Below, in pieces: positions 27,365-35,976 of a DNA stretch of 64,000 nucleotides. Source of the stretch: Parachryseolinea silvisoli (GTDB lineage Bacteria > Bacteroidota > Bacteroidia > Cytophagales > Cyclobacteriaceae). The notes below the pieces were generated by a model, which was not told the DNA's origin, made no database searches, and worked only from the letters and a program-made list of their open reading frames with translations. The DNA is taken from NCBI RefSeq assembly GCF_021190955.1, contig NZ_JAIOAO010000009.1, positions 1-64,000 of the forward strand, written 5' to 3'. The position numbers were made by a program, and so were the translations under genes. Positions within the stretch are counted from its first letter, which is position 1. Every line of letters starts with the position of its first letter.

Positions 27365-27395
27365 AAAAAAAGCCGCATGTCGGCGGCCTTTTTTT
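27365..27395 (-). terminator. Terminator after ettA
   Basis: On the minus strand an A-rich left arm and GGCCGCC...GCGGC stem are followed by seven T. It lies just after the ettA stop and before the DUF486 promoter region. Confidence 0.8.
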
Positions 27396-27404
27396 AACAG
27401 GATA

Positions 27405-29087
27405 TTATTTCACCAGTTTTTTATACTTGATGCGGTGCGGTTGTTCGTCACCGAGGCGTTTGCGTTTGTTTTCTTCGTATTCGCTAAAGCCACCTTCAAA
27501 CCACACCACTTGCGAGTCGCCTTCAAAGGCCAGGATGTGCGTACAAACGCGATCCAGGAACCAGCGGTCGTGAGAGATGATTACGGCACAGCCGGCAAAG
27601 CTATCCAGGGCTTCTTCAAGTGCCCGCAGGGTGTTTACATCCAAATCGTTGGTTGGCTCATCGAGGAGCAGCAAGTTGCCACCCTGTCGCAGGGCAATGG
27701 CCAGGTGGACGCGGTTACGCATACCACCGGAAAGCTCTTTAATTTTCTTCTGCTGGTCCGTACCGTTGAAGTTGAACTTGCCAACATACGCGCGCGAGTT
27801 TTGGGTCTTACCCCCCAACTCGATCAGCTCGTTGCCGCCGGTGATGGCTTGCCATACGGTGTCTTCAGGTTTAAGGTCGTCGTGCTCCTGGTCTACGTAG
27901 GCGATCTTTACCGTTTCGCCCACGGTGAAGCTGCCCGCGTCGGGCTGCTCTTTGCCGATGATCATTTTGAAGAGCGTGGTTTTACCTGCACCGTTGGGAC
28001 CGATGATCCCCACGATGCCGGCGGGCGGCAGGGAGAAGGTCAGATTCTCGTAGAGCAGCTTGTCACCGTAGCCTTTGGCCACGCCGTTGGCTTCAATCAC
28101 CTTATTGCCCAGGCGGGGTCCCGGGGGAATGAAAAGCTCCAGTTTTTCTTCGCGCTCTTTGGTCTCCTGGGTCAGCAGTTTTTCGTAGGCGCTCAGACGG
28201 GCTTTGCCTTTGGCCTGGCGTCCTTTGGGGTTCATGCGTACCCACTCGAGCTCGCGCTCCAGGGCCTTCTGGCGTTTGGACTCGCTCTTCTCTTCTTGTA
28301 CCAGGCGCTTCTGCTTCTGTTCCAGCCACGACGAGTAGTTGCCTTTCCAGGGAATGCCTTCGCCGCGATCCAGTTCCAGGATCCAGCCGGCCACGTTATC
28401 GAGGAAGTAACGATCGTGGGTCACGGCGATGACCGTACCCTTGTATTGTTTCAAGTGTTGTTCGAGCCAGTATACCGACTCGGCGTCAAGGTGGTTGGTG
28501 GGTTCGTCCAGCAGCAGTACATCGGGCTCTTGCAGCAGCAGGCGGCAGAGGGCTACCCGCCGTTTTTCACCACCCGACAGGTGTTCCACGTTCGCGTCGC
28601 CGGGCGGGCAGCGCAGGGCGTCCATGGCGCGCTCCAGCTTGTTGTCAAGCTCCCAGGCGTTGGCGGCGTCCAGTTTCTCCTGGATCTCACCCTGTTTGGT
28701 GATGAGCTTGTCCATGGCATCTGGATTTTCCATCACGGCGGGGTCGCCGAATTTTTCGTTGATGGCCTCAAACTCCTTCAGCAACGCGACCACCTCTTTT
28801 GCGCCTTCTTCGACGATCTCTTTTACGGTCTTGGTTTTGTCGAGCTGCGGATCCTGCTCCAGCATGCCAACGCTGAAGCTAAGGTCGGATACCACTTCTC
28901 CCTGAAACTCTTTGTCGATTCCGGCGATGATGCGCAGGAGCGAAGATTTTCCAGAGCCGTTCAAACCCAGTACGCCGATTTTGGCGCCATAAAAAAAGGA
29001 TAGATAAATGTTTTTCAGGACTTGTTTGCTGGGCGGATAAATCTTATTTACGCCAGCCATCGAGAAAATAATCTTTTCGTCAGCCAT
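27405..29087 (-). CDS. ettA: Energy-dependent translational throttle protein EttA (ABC-F)
   Basis: I chose the ATG at 29087, giving 560 aa beginning MADEKIIFSMAGV, because EttA proteins start there; the frame extends 11 residues further upstream. Two ABC domains are present with Walker A GLNGSGKSS and GPNGAGKTT and signatures LSGGEKRRV and LSGGMRNRV. There are no membrane segments. An arm region (about 90-135) sits in the first domain, as in EttA. It binds the ribosomal E site and gates the first elongation steps according to ATP/ADP ratio. Confidence 0.94.
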   Translation of the reverse strand: MADEKIIFSMAGVNKIYPPSKQVLKNIYLSFFYGAKIGVLGLNGSGKSSLLRIIAGIDKEFQGEVVSDLSFSVGMLEQDPQLDKTKTVKEIVEEGAKEVVALLKEFEAINEKFGDPAVMENPDAMDKLITKQGEIQEKLDAANAWELDNKLERAMDALRCPPGDANVEHLSGGEKRRVALCRLLLQEPDVLLLDEPTNHLDAESVYWLEQHLKQYKGTVIAVTHDRYFLDNVAGWILELDRGEGIPWKGNYSSWLEQKQKRLVQEEKSESKRQKALERELEWVRMNPKGRQAKGKARLSAYEKLLTQETKEREEKLELFIPPGPRLGNKVIEANGVAKGYGDKLLYENLTFSLPPAGIVGIIGPNGAGKTTLFKMIIGKEQPDAGSFTVGETVKIAYVDQEHDDLKPEDTVWQAITGGNELIELGGKTQNSRAYVGKFNFNGTDQQKKIKELSGGMRNRVHLAIALRQGGNLLLLDEPTNDLDVNTLRALEEALDSFAGCAVIISHDRWFLDRVCTHILAFEGDSQVVWFEGGFSEYEENKRKRLGDEQPHRIKYKKLVK

Positions 29088-29330
29088 GATTAAAATAAAT
29101 TGTGGAGTTGCGTAGTTCAAGTAGTAACCTGTTGCCGGGAAGGACCCGGGCAGGGGGTATCGACCTAACTGCGTTGTATTGGCCGCAAATATGGTTTTTT
29201 TACTTTACAGTGCCCAGATTTTCTGCCGTTCTTTGAATCTTTCAGGGAATTAACGTTCCTTGGCTATCAAGGGGTTACCCTGGCGGTATACCACCTATGA
29301 AGTCAAAAAGCGATAGATCTGCGATCACTG

Positions 29331-29360
29331 TTGACTCTTTAGTAATTAATTTTATTTTTG
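29331..29360 (+). promoter_or_regulatory. Promoter of the DUF2795 gene
   Basis: TTG at 29331-29333, 19 bases, then TATTTTTG at 29353-29360 is an exact match to the Bacteroidota consensus. It is 28 bases before the ATG, leaving room for a short leader with the ribosome-binding site. Confidence 0.75.
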
Positions 29361-29370
29361 CGAAAAATTA

Positions 29371-29379
29371 AAAGGAGGA
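29371..29379 (+). promoter_or_regulatory. Strong Shine-Dalgarno sequence (AAAGGAGGA)
   Basis: AAAGGAGGA ends 9 bases before the ATG at 29389. It is fully complementary to the 16S 3' end, which is unusual in Bacteroidota, where most genes lack such a site. None of the other genes inspected here has one as good. Confidence 0.7.
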
Positions 29380-29388
29380 TTTAAGCAT

Positions 29389-29610
29389 ATGTACTGGACT
29401 CTGGAACTTGCCTCTTACCTGGAAGATGCGCCCTGGCCGGCGACAAAAGATGAGCTCATCGACTACTCCATCCGTTCCGGTGCGCCACTGGAGGTAGTAG
29501 AAAATCTCCAGGAACTCGAAGACGACGGACAGCCGTATGAGAGCATCGAAGAGATATGGCCCGACTATCCTACGAAGGAAGATTTCTTTTTTAACGAAGA
29601 CGAATATTAG
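29389..29610 (+). CDS. DUF2795 domain protein
   Basis: The 73-aa acidic product, beginning MYWTLELASYLEDAPWPATK, matches the small DUF2795 family (LASYLEDAPWPATKDEL and a following helix of about 30 residues). It ends in a run of aromatic and acidic residues (EDFFFNEDEY). The function is unknown; such proteins are small, soluble and often highly expressed. A strong promoter, a perfect Shine-Dalgarno and a terminator frame it as a single highly expressed gene. Confidence 0.85.
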   Translation: MYWTLELASYLEDAPWPATKDELIDYSIRSGAPLEVVENLQELEDDGQPYESIEEIWPDYPTKEDFFFNEDEY

Positions 29611-29643
29611 CAGACCCCGCTCGCCGGGTATTTTCTGTAACCA

Positions 29644-29675
29644 AAAAGAGGCTGCCCCTTGGGTAGCCTTTTTCT
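29644..29675 (+). terminator. Terminator after the DUF2795 gene
   Basis: A stem built from AGGCTGCCC and GGGTAGCCT (one mismatch) is preceded by AAAAAG and followed by TTTTTCTG. Confidence 0.75.
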
Positions 29676-29794
29676 GTTTGCGTTAATCCATTCATCGGAT
29701 TATATCGTTACCCGGCCGCATTATCAGGACGACTGTGTTTACTAACGTGTGTCTTCCACGATTAAAGCCATCTAAACTATTTACGAGTATATCT

Positions 29795-30475
29795 ATGGTA
29801 CATTTTTTCCAAGGCAGAAGCATCATTACTTTTCTGCTCACCGTTTGCATCCTGCTGGCCTCTTGCCAGAACACAAACAAAGCCACGAAGGGCGCCATCA
29901 TCGGCACGGCGGGCGGCGCAGCCGCCGGTGCTGTGATCGGGAAAATTGCCGGTAATACCGCGGCAGGCGCCATTCTCGGCGCAGCGGTCGGGGGTACCGC
30001 CGGTTACTTCATTGGCCGCTACATGGACCGCCAGGCAGCTGAGCTGCAGAAAGACCTGGAAGGTGCCACGGTGGAGCGTGTAGGCGAGGGGATCAAGATC
30101 ACCTTCCACCAGGGCATTCAGTTTGCCGTCAACTCTTCCGAACTGACAGCTTCGTCTAAAACAAACTTGCAGGATTTGGGAAAAGTGCTGAACAAGTACT
30201 CCGACACGAACATCCTCGTCGAAGGCCATACCGACTCCACCGGCAAGCGCGACTATAACCAAACACTTTCTGAGAAGCGTGCAGCATCGGTATCGAACTA
30301 TCTGAAGACACAAGGTGTGACCGGTGTACGCATTACGAATGTGGGCTATGGTCCTGATCAGCCGGTTGGGGACAACGGCACCGAATACGGCCGTCAGCAG
30401 AACCGTCGTGTGGAGGTAGCAATCTTTGCGAATGACAAGCTGAAGAAGAAAGCCGAGAAGGGTGAGATTGGATAA
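29795..30475 (+). CDS. OmpA-family lipoprotein with glycine zipper
   Basis: The ATG at 29795 is used because it begins a lipoprotein signal ending LLASC (Cys24); the frame extends 20 residues upstream. The 226-aa product has a Gly/Ala-rich glycine zipper (about 33-75, with repeated GxxxG spacing), and a C-terminal OmpA/peptidoglycan-binding domain (about 105-215) with VEGHTDSTGKRDYN, LSEKRAASV and GRQQNRRVEV. It probably anchors the outer membrane to the wall, similar to the YiaD type. Confidence 0.9.
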   Translation: MVHFFQGRSIITFLLTVCILLASCQNTNKATKGAIIGTAGGAAAGAVIGKIAGNTAAGAILGAAVGGTAGYFIGRYMDRQAAELQKDLEGATVERVGEGIKITFHQGIQFAVNSSELTASSKTNLQDLGKVLNKYSDTNILVEGHTDSTGKRDYNQTLSEKRAASVSNYLKTQGVTGVRITNVGYGPDQPVGDNGTEYGRQQNRRVEVAIFANDKLKKKAEKGEIG

Positions 30476-30510
30476 ATCAGTGTGCGTGCGGGAGCGACGC
30501 ACTTGAAATA

Positions 30511-30544
30511 TAAAAGAGGCGGGATCTGTATCCTGCCTCTTTTA
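30511..30544. terminator. Bidirectional terminator between the OmpA gene and ispD
   Basis: TAAAAGAGGCGGGAT and ATCCTGCCTCTTTTA pair over 15 bases with one mismatch and a four-base loop. A and T runs on both sides allow use from both directions. Its right arm contains the ispD stop codon (30542-30544). Confidence 0.85.
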
Positions 30545-31222
30545 TTGTCGTGCATTCAAGAGAGCTTCGGCAACAATCAAGTCCTCTGGCGTGGTGATCT
30601 TCAGGTTATCATAGCTCCCTTCAAAAAGCGAAATGGTATGTCCCGCCCGCTCGGCAACACTGGCATCGTCCGTCAGCGTGGCATCTTCCGGCAACGCATA
30701 GGCCTGTTGAATAAGGTCTATCCGAAACGTCTGCGGCGTTTGGATCAGCCGGTAAAGCGCGCGATCCACTGCACGCGTATGGTGCTGATCTGTTACCCGA
30801 ATAGAATCTTTCAAGCGTACCGCGGCCACCGCGCTACCATGTACTGCCGCTAACCGGAAAGACGCCGCAATAATGTCTTCACTGATCAAGGGGCGCACGC
30901 CGTCGTGTATCGCCACCAGACCGGCGCCCTGAATGTGGCGCAGGCCGTTCTGTACCGACTGAAACCGCGAAGCACCTCCCGCTACGATCTGCAACGGGCG
31001 GGTGAAGGCATGCTGTTGGCACAGTGCCTCCCACGTTGGCCGGTCTTCTTCGGGTAAGACCAGGATCACCTGCATCGTCTCGGAGTAGCGGTAAAACGCG
31101 TCGATGGTATGCATCAATACCGGGCGTCCTTTGATTTCCAGAAACTGTTTGGGCAGGCTGGCCTTCATGCGGGTGCCTTTGCCACCGGCTACGATCAGCG
31201 CATATTCAGGTTGAACAGACAT
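30542..31222 (-). CDS. ispD: 2-C-methyl-D-erythritol 4-phosphate cytidylyltransferase (IspD)
   Basis: IspD transfers CMP from CTP to methylerythritol phosphate in the non-mevalonate isoprenoid pathway. The 226-aa product begins MSVQPEYALIVAGGKGTRMK and contains the CTP-binding loop, HDGVRPL, and QTPQTFRIDL, the family signature. I chose the ATG at 31222 because the frame's first nine codons add nothing to the Rossmann start. It is transcribed divergently from the nucleotidase gene. Confidence 0.95.
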   Translation of the reverse strand: MSVQPEYALIVAGGKGTRMKASLPKQFLEIKGRPVLMHTIDAFYRYSETMQVILVLPEEDRPTWEALCQQHAFTRPLQIVAGGASRFQSVQNGLRHIQGAGLVAIHDGVRPLISEDIIAASFRLAAVHGSAVAAVRLKDSIRVTDQHHTRAVDRALYRLIQTPQTFRIDLIQQAYALPEDATLTDDASVAERAGHTISLFEGSYDNLKITTPEDLIVAEALLNARQ

Positions 31223-31305
31223 GGTGCAAATGTGCATAAAAGAAGGCATTGATGGACGTCATTTATTTGAATAGCTTTAGGGGCACAGTAGTATATCGAT
31301 CAGTA

Positions 31306-31830
31306 ATGCAACGAATAGCCATTGACATGGATGAGGTGATCGCCGACGCGTATCACCGTTTTTTTGAGTGGTATGAGCGGGATTTTAATTGCAGGCTTGA
31401 CCCGGACCTCTGCCGCGGAAAGTATTTGCGCGATGTCGTGCCGGCCGATCAGCGCACACACGTCATGAAGTATGCGCATACCGACGGGTTCTTTAAAGAT
31501 CTGCCGGTGATGCCCGATAGCCAGGAGGTGATCCACGCGCTATCGAAGAAATACGAGATCTTCATTGCCAGCGCCGCGATGGAATTTAAGACATCGCTTG
31601 TACACAAGCTCGAATGGATGAACGAGCACTTCCCTTTTATACCGTGGAACAACATCGTGTTTTGCGGCAGCAAAAGCGTCATCAACGCGGATTACCTCAT
31701 TGACGACCACATACGCAACTTCAAGGGCTTTGAAGGGCAGGGCATTTTGTTCACATCGCCGCACAACGTCCACGAGGCATGGTCGCCGCGTGTCAACAAC
31801 TGGCGCGAAGTAGCCGCGTTGTTGTTGTAG
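31306..31830 (+). CDS. 5'(3')-deoxyribonucleotidase-like HAD phosphatase
   Basis: The 174-aa product begins MQRIAIDMDEVIADAYHRF, a HAD motif I with the DxDE form used by 5'(3')-deoxyribonucleotidases of the NT5C type. It continues with LPVMPDSQEVIHAL, IASAAME as motif II and DYLIDDH as motif IV. It probably dephosphorylates deoxynucleoside monophosphates. The ATG at 31306 is chosen because it starts right before motif I; the frame extends 19 codons upstream. Confidence 0.88.
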   Translation: MQRIAIDMDEVIADAYHRFFEWYERDFNCRLDPDLCRGKYLRDVVPADQRTHVMKYAHTDGFFKDLPVMPDSQEVIHALSKKYEIFIASAAMEFKTSLVHKLEWMNEHFPFIPWNNIVFCGSKSVINADYLIDDHIRNFKGFEGQGILFTSPHNVHEAWSPRVNNWREVAALLL

Positions 31831-31854
31831 TCATACCGTGATATAAAACAAAAA

Positions 31855-31890
31855 CGGTCCCGACATTGTCGGGACCGCTTGTATATTCTT
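31855..31890 (-). terminator. Terminator after queA
   Basis: A perfect 10-bp stem CGGTCCCGAC / GTCGGGACCG with a 3-base loop. On the minus strand it is followed by TTTTTGTTTT, so it terminates queA. The plus-strand side has a weaker T tract and could serve the nucleotidase gene. Confidence 0.85.
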
Positions 31891-31903
31891 TAGAAGACGC
31901 TGC

Positions 31904-32950
31904 TTAGATGATCAGCATGGCGTCACCGTATGTCAGGAATTTATACTTCTCTTTTCTGGCCACTTTGTAGGCTTCCGTGATCACGTCATAGCCACCAAAC
32001 GCAGAAGCCATCATCAGAAGGGTAGATTCCGGCATGTGGAAGTTGGTGATCATGGCGTTGCAGATCTTAAAGTCGTACGGCGGGAAGATGAACTTGTCCG
32101 TCCAGCCTTCGCGGGCCTTTAGGCGGTTCGTGGCCGATACAGCCGACTCCAGCGCACGCATGGTGGTGGTGCCGATGGCGCACACCCTGTTTTTATTGTC
32201 GAGGGCTTTGTTTACGATATCGACGGCTTCCTGGCTGACGATAAAGTTTTCAGAGTCCATCTTGTGTTTGGTCAGATCTTCTACGTCCACCGGGCGGAAG
32301 GTGCCGAGGCCGATGTGTAGTGTGATATAGGCCATGTCCACGCCTTTCAGTTGCAGACGCTTCAGCAGCTGACGTGTAAAGTGCATGCCGGCGGTAGGGG
32401 CGGAGACAGCACCTTTGTTTTTCGCAAAGATGGTCTGGAAGCGCTCTTTATCTTCGGGCTTGATCTTTCTTTTGATATACTTTGGCAGTGGGGTCTCGCC
32501 CAGGGTCTCTACTACTTTGTCGAAGGCAGCCGAGTCGCCGTCAAACAGGAAGCGGATGGTACGTCCACGGGAAGTGGTGTTGTCAATAACTTCGGCTACC
32601 AGGTCGCCGTTACCAAAGTAGAGCTTGTTGCCAACGCGGATTTTGCGGGCAGGATCTACCAGTACGTCCCACAGGTGCATGTCAGCGTTCAGCTCGCGGA
32701 GCAGGAACACTTCGATCTTGGCACCGGTCTTTTCTTTGCGACCGTACAGACGTGCCGGGAACACCATGGTATCATTGCCAACCATTACGTCGCCATCGCC
32801 AAAATATTCAACAACGTCCTTGAATACCTTGTGTTCGATCTTGCCAGAGTCTTTATGCACGACCATTAACCGGGACTCGTCACGGTTTTCGGCTGGGTCT
32901 AGGGCTATAAGGTTGTTGGGGAGTTCGAACTTAAATTCCGATAACTTCAT
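31904..32950 (-). CDS. queA: tRNA preQ1(34) S-adenosylmethionine ribosyltransferase-isomerase (QueA)
   Basis: QueA transfers and isomerises the ribosyl group of S-adenosylmethionine onto preQ1-modified tRNA, a late step of queuosine synthesis. The 348-aa product has the N-terminal YxFELP-type segment ([15 protein letters not shown]), [18 protein letters not shown], and ALESAVSA toward the C-terminus, all typical. No other queuosine genes lie beside it. Confidence 0.95.
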   Translation of the reverse strand: MKLSEFKFELPNNLIALDPAENRDESRLMVVHKDSGKIEHKVFKDVVEYFGDGDVMVGNDTMVFPARLYGRKEKTGAKIEVFLLRELNADMHLWDVLVDPARKIRVGNKLYFGNGDLVAEVIDNTTSRGRTIRFLFDGDSAAFDKVVETLGETPLPKYIKRKIKPEDKERFQTIFAKNKGAVSAPTAGMHFTRQLLKRLQLKGVDMAYITLHIGLGTFRPVDVEDLTKHKMDSENFIVSQEAVDIVNKALDNKNRVCAIGTTTMRALESAVSATNRLKAREGWTDKFIFPPYDFKICNAMITNFHMPESTLLMMASAFGGYDVITEAYKVARKEKYKFLTYGDAMLII

Positions 32951-33000
32951 ATTCGTATAAGCAAAAGACGCCCAATAAAGGGTAAATTTTTAAGAGGTTG

Positions 33001-33034
33001 CAAAAATAAGGTAACAATTGGCTTTTGCGACAAA
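33001..33034 (-). promoter_or_regulatory. Promoter of queA
   Basis: On the minus strand TTTG (33031-33034) is followed after 22 bases by TATTTTTG (33001-33008), close to the Bacteroidota consensus with a slightly long spacer. It leaves about 50 bases of leader before the queA ATG. Confidence 0.5.
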
Positions 33035-33150
33035 ACGACCTGTTTTTTTCAGTACTGTAACAAAAATGCGTTTTTTTGGTCTATAGAGCGTAATTCCGGC
33101 ACCATGCCGGCCGACAAACCATTCCAAAAGCGTTACGTTAGTAGTTTAAA

Positions 33151-34419
33151 ATGAAGACTTTAGGCCAGATTTTCGAAAGTTTCAGGTTTGCCTGGAAGGC
33201 ATTGCGCTCCAATATCCTGCGTACCGTCCTGTCCCTGCTGGGGGTAACGGTGGGCATCTTTGCCATTATCGCGGTGTTGACGTTGGTCGATTCCCTGGAG
33301 AATAACATTAAAGACAGCTTCAAATTTGTGGGTAGTAACGTGATTTACCTGGACAAATGGCCGTGGCTGCCCGAAAATGAAGGCGAAGAGTACCGCTGGT
33401 GGGATTTCCTCCGCCGGCCCACACCCTCTACCAACGAGTTTAAGTTCTTGCAGGAAAACCTGAAACATGCCAGTAGCCTGGCCATTTTTGCCGAGCACGG
33501 CAGCATGACCGTCAAACACAAAAGCAACAGCATCGGCGAGGTGCGGTTGGTCGGCGCCAGCGAAGGGTACGACAATATCTTTAATGTAAATATTGATAAA
33601 GGCCGCTACTTCACGGTCGACGAGCTGAATGCAGGCCGCAACGTGGTGATCATTGGCAACGAAGTGGCCCGCGTGTTGTTCCCCTTCCAGGAGGACCCTA
33701 CCGGCGAAATCGTAAAGGTACGGAACCGGAAGTTTGTGGTCATTGGCGTGGTGAAGAAAGAGGGGCAAAGCTTCCTCGGTACGCCGAGCAATGACTACGT
33801 CAACATCATTCCGTATAATGCTTTCCGCAAGTTTTACCAGACCGGCACGGGCCGTTGGAATGAGCTTGAATCGGGCATTGGCCTGCGTGGCTACGATTCT
33901 GACTTTGGATTGGTGGAGTTGGAGAACGAGGTACGCGGCGTCATGCGCGTACGGCGCGGGTTGCGACCGGTAGAGAAAGACGACTTTGCGATTAACCGGC
34001 CGGAGGCCCTGGCAAATATTATCGGTAGCCTCTTTGACGTTGTAGGCTTTGCCGGTTGGATGATCGGTGGCTTCTCTATGCTGGTAGGAGGTTTTGGTAT
34101 TGCCAACATCATGTTTGTGTCGGTGAAAGAACGTACGCCGATTATTGGATTGCAGAAGTCGCTCGGCGCGAAGAATTACTTTATTCTTTTCCAGTTTCTA
34201 TTCGAGGCGGTCTTTCTGAGCTTGATTGGGGGTATGATGGGGTTGTTCCTGGTATTTTTGATCACGCTCATTCCGATGGGAAGTCTGCAGGTAGTGTTGT
34301 CGGTGGAGAATACGGTGTTGGGATTGGTCGTGTCGACGGTGATTGGGTTGGTATCGGGGATTGTGCCGGCGGCTATGGCGGCGAGGTTGGATCCTGTAGT
34401 GGCTATTCGAGCGGCGTAG
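33151..34419 (+). CDS. ABC transporter permease, MacB/FtsX type
   Basis: The 422-aa product has one N-terminal membrane segment (about 22-45), a periplasmic MacB-like core domain (about 50-270), and three C-terminal membrane segments of the FtsX permease type, with VSVKERTPIIGLQKSLGAK between the first two. In characterised systems these permeases act in export or mechanotransmission with an ATPase partner. No ATPase gene is adjacent, so the partner must be encoded elsewhere. Confidence 0.88.
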   Translation: MKTLGQIFESFRFAWKALRSNILRTVLSLLGVTVGIFAIIAVLTLVDSLENNIKDSFKFVGSNVIYLDKWPWLPENEGEEYRWWDFLRRPTPSTNEFKFLQENLKHASSLAIFAEHGSMTVKHKSNSIGEVRLVGASEGYDNIFNVNIDKGRYFTVDELNAGRNVVIIGNEVARVLFPFQEDPTGEIVKVRNRKFVVIGVVKKEGQSFLGTPSNDYVNIIPYNAFRKFYQTGTGRWNELESGIGLRGYDSDFGLVELENEVRGVMRVRRGLRPVEKDDFAINRPEALANIIGSLFDVVGFAGWMIGGFSMLVGGFGIANIMFVSVKERTPIIGLQKSLGAKNYFILFQFLFEAVFLSLIGGMMGLFLVFLITLIPMGSLQVVLSVENTVLGLVVSTVIGLVSGIVPAAMAARLDPVVAIRAA

Positions 34420-34467
34420 GTCGTCGTTGCCACCACTGGGGTAGGCTCAAGTCATTTTTATTTTAGC

Positions 34468-34547
34468 GTAGGCAGTCGGGAGACTGCCGCCATACTGGCA
34501 CAAGTGATGCACCCACGCCAGCGCTTGGTGCTTAACACTTGCGCCAG
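34468..34547. repeat. REP-like intergenic repeat, copy B
   Basis: A GGCAGTC / GACTGCC hairpin (34471-34488) is followed by about 50 bases (34498-34547) sharing CGCTTGGTGCT, ACTTGCGCCAG and GGCACAAGT with copy A near the left end of the window. The two outer parts (TGGCACAAGTG / CACTTGCGCCA) are nearly complementary, so the unit can fold on itself. It lies between a permease gene and the recA terminator. Confidence 0.6.
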
Positions 34548-34586
34548 AATGCGAACGCAATACAGCAGGTAGAAATGTATTTAAAT

Positions 34587-34620
34587 AAAAACAGCGCGGC
34601 TTTTGGCTGCGCTGTTTTGT
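34587..34620 (-). terminator. Terminator after recA
   Basis: A stem AACAGCGC / GCGCTGTT flanked by A and T runs. On the minus strand it comes right after the recA stop, with a T tract. Confidence 0.8.
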
Positions 34621-34641
34621 TTTGGGTTGTATGGATAAAGC

Positions 34642-35718
34642 TTATTCGTCTTCTTCTTTAGAAGCAGTTGCCAAAACTTTCTTGCCGTCTTTGGCCTCTT
34701 TGTCTGCAGTTTCGCCAGCAATCTTTTCTTTGATTTTGGCTTCGAGCTCGTCCAGCAGCTCCGGATTGTCTTCGATGAGCTGTTTTACGGCGTCGCGGCC
34801 TTGACCGAGCTTATTGCCGCTGTAGGAGAACCAAGAGCCGGATTTCTGGATGACGTTGAGCTCTACGCCCAGGTCGATGATTTCACCGGACTTCGAAATG
34901 CCGCGGCCGTACATGATGTCGAACTCGACAACTTTAAACGGAGGCGCCACTTTGTTTTTCACCACTTTCACTTTTACGCGGTTACCGGTGATGTCGTCGG
35001 CGGCTTCTTTGATCTGGCCGATACGACGGATGTCGAGGCGCACCGATGCGTAGAACTTGAGGGCGTTACCACCGGTGGTGGTTTCGGGGTTACCGAACAT
35101 CACACCGATCTTTTCACGCAGCTGGTTGATGAAGATACAGCAGCAACCAGTCTTGCTGATGGTACCTGTCAGCTTCCGCAGCGCTTGCGACATGAGGCGG
35201 GCTTGCAAGCCCATTTTGCTTTCGCCCATTTCGCCTTCCAATTCGCCTTTCGGCACGAGGGCGGCCACGGAGTCGATAACGATGATATCGATCGCTCCGG
35301 AGCGGATCAGGTGATCGGCAATTTCCAGCGCCTGTTCACCGTTGTCAGGCTGAGAGATCAACAGGTTTTCGGTATCGATGCCCAGTTTTTCGGCATAAGC
35401 TCTATCAAACGCGTGTTCCGCGTCGATAAAGGCCGCCAGACCACCCTTTTTTTGCGCTTCCGCAATGCAATGCAGTGTGAGCGTAGTTTTACCGGACGAT
35501 TCAGGTCCGTAGATTTCAATGACCCGGCCGCGCGGAACACCGCCAATACCCAGGGCGATGTCGAGACCCAGCGAACCCGTGGAGATCGCCGCGATGTCCA
35601 CCACCTTCTCATCGCTAAGTTTCATGACCGTACCTTTTCCGTAGGTCTTATCAAGTTTGTCGAGCGTTAACTGAAGAGCCTTCAGTTTCTCTTTTGCGTC
35701 ACTTTTTGCATCACTCAT
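34642..35718 (-). CDS. recA: Recombinase RecA
   Basis: RecA forms the ATP-dependent filament on single-stranded DNA for homologous recombination and the SOS response. The 358-aa product has Walker [10 protein letters not shown] near residue 77, Walker [11 protein letters not shown]-type region, the L1/L2 loops with [20 protein letters not shown], and an acidic C-terminal tail (ASKEEDE). No SOS box was recognised in the A/T-rich upstream region. Confidence 0.97.
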   Translation of the reverse strand: MSDAKSDAKEKLKALQLTLDKLDKTYGKGTVMKLSDEKVVDIAAISTGSLGLDIALGIGGVPRGRVIEIYGPESSGKTTLTLHCIAEAQKKGGLAAFIDAEHAFDRAYAEKLGIDTENLLISQPDNGEQALEIADHLIRSGAIDIIVIDSVAALVPKGELEGEMGESKMGLQARLMSQALRKLTGTISKTGCCCIFINQLREKIGVMFGNPETTTGGNALKFYASVRLDIRRIGQIKEAADDITGNRVKVKVVKNKVAPPFKVVEFDIMYGRGISKSGEIIDLGVELNVIQKSGSWFSYSGNKLGQGRDAVKQLIEDNPELLDELEAKIKEKIAGETADKEAKDGKKVLATASKEEDE

Positions 35719-35976
35719 ATTTCAGTTATTTATTCCATTAGGGGTAAGTAGAGGGCTCAGCGTAGACGAAAGTACGACATTGTTATATGTCGGCTTCGCC
35801 TGACCGGCTTATTATTTAACCCGGCTTTCTGACTCCTCGTGTGAATTATCAACTATTAATATTAGTTAAAATTCGATTCAAAAATACTATTTAAAATAGA
35901 AAATAAAAATTTCTGGATCGGGTAAGACTGTGTTTTTTGGAAAACGGTTGTATATCTTGGACGTTTTAACCTTTTA

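Larger units (their letters stand above)
29088..29388. other. Divergent intergenic region between ettA and the DUF2795 gene
   Basis: These 301 bases hold the promoter and strong Shine-Dalgarno of the DUF2795 gene on the right. The left part presumably holds the ettA promoter, for which I found only a partial match (CATATTTG near 29187-29194 on the minus strand). A short G/C-rich patch around 29130-29155 could form a weak hairpin. No gene is visible. Confidence 0.5.

Noticed and set aside
27435-29003. 522-codon plus-strand frame opposite ettA
   Set aside because: It is the antisense shadow of a gene with clear ABC-F motifs and has no domain of its own.
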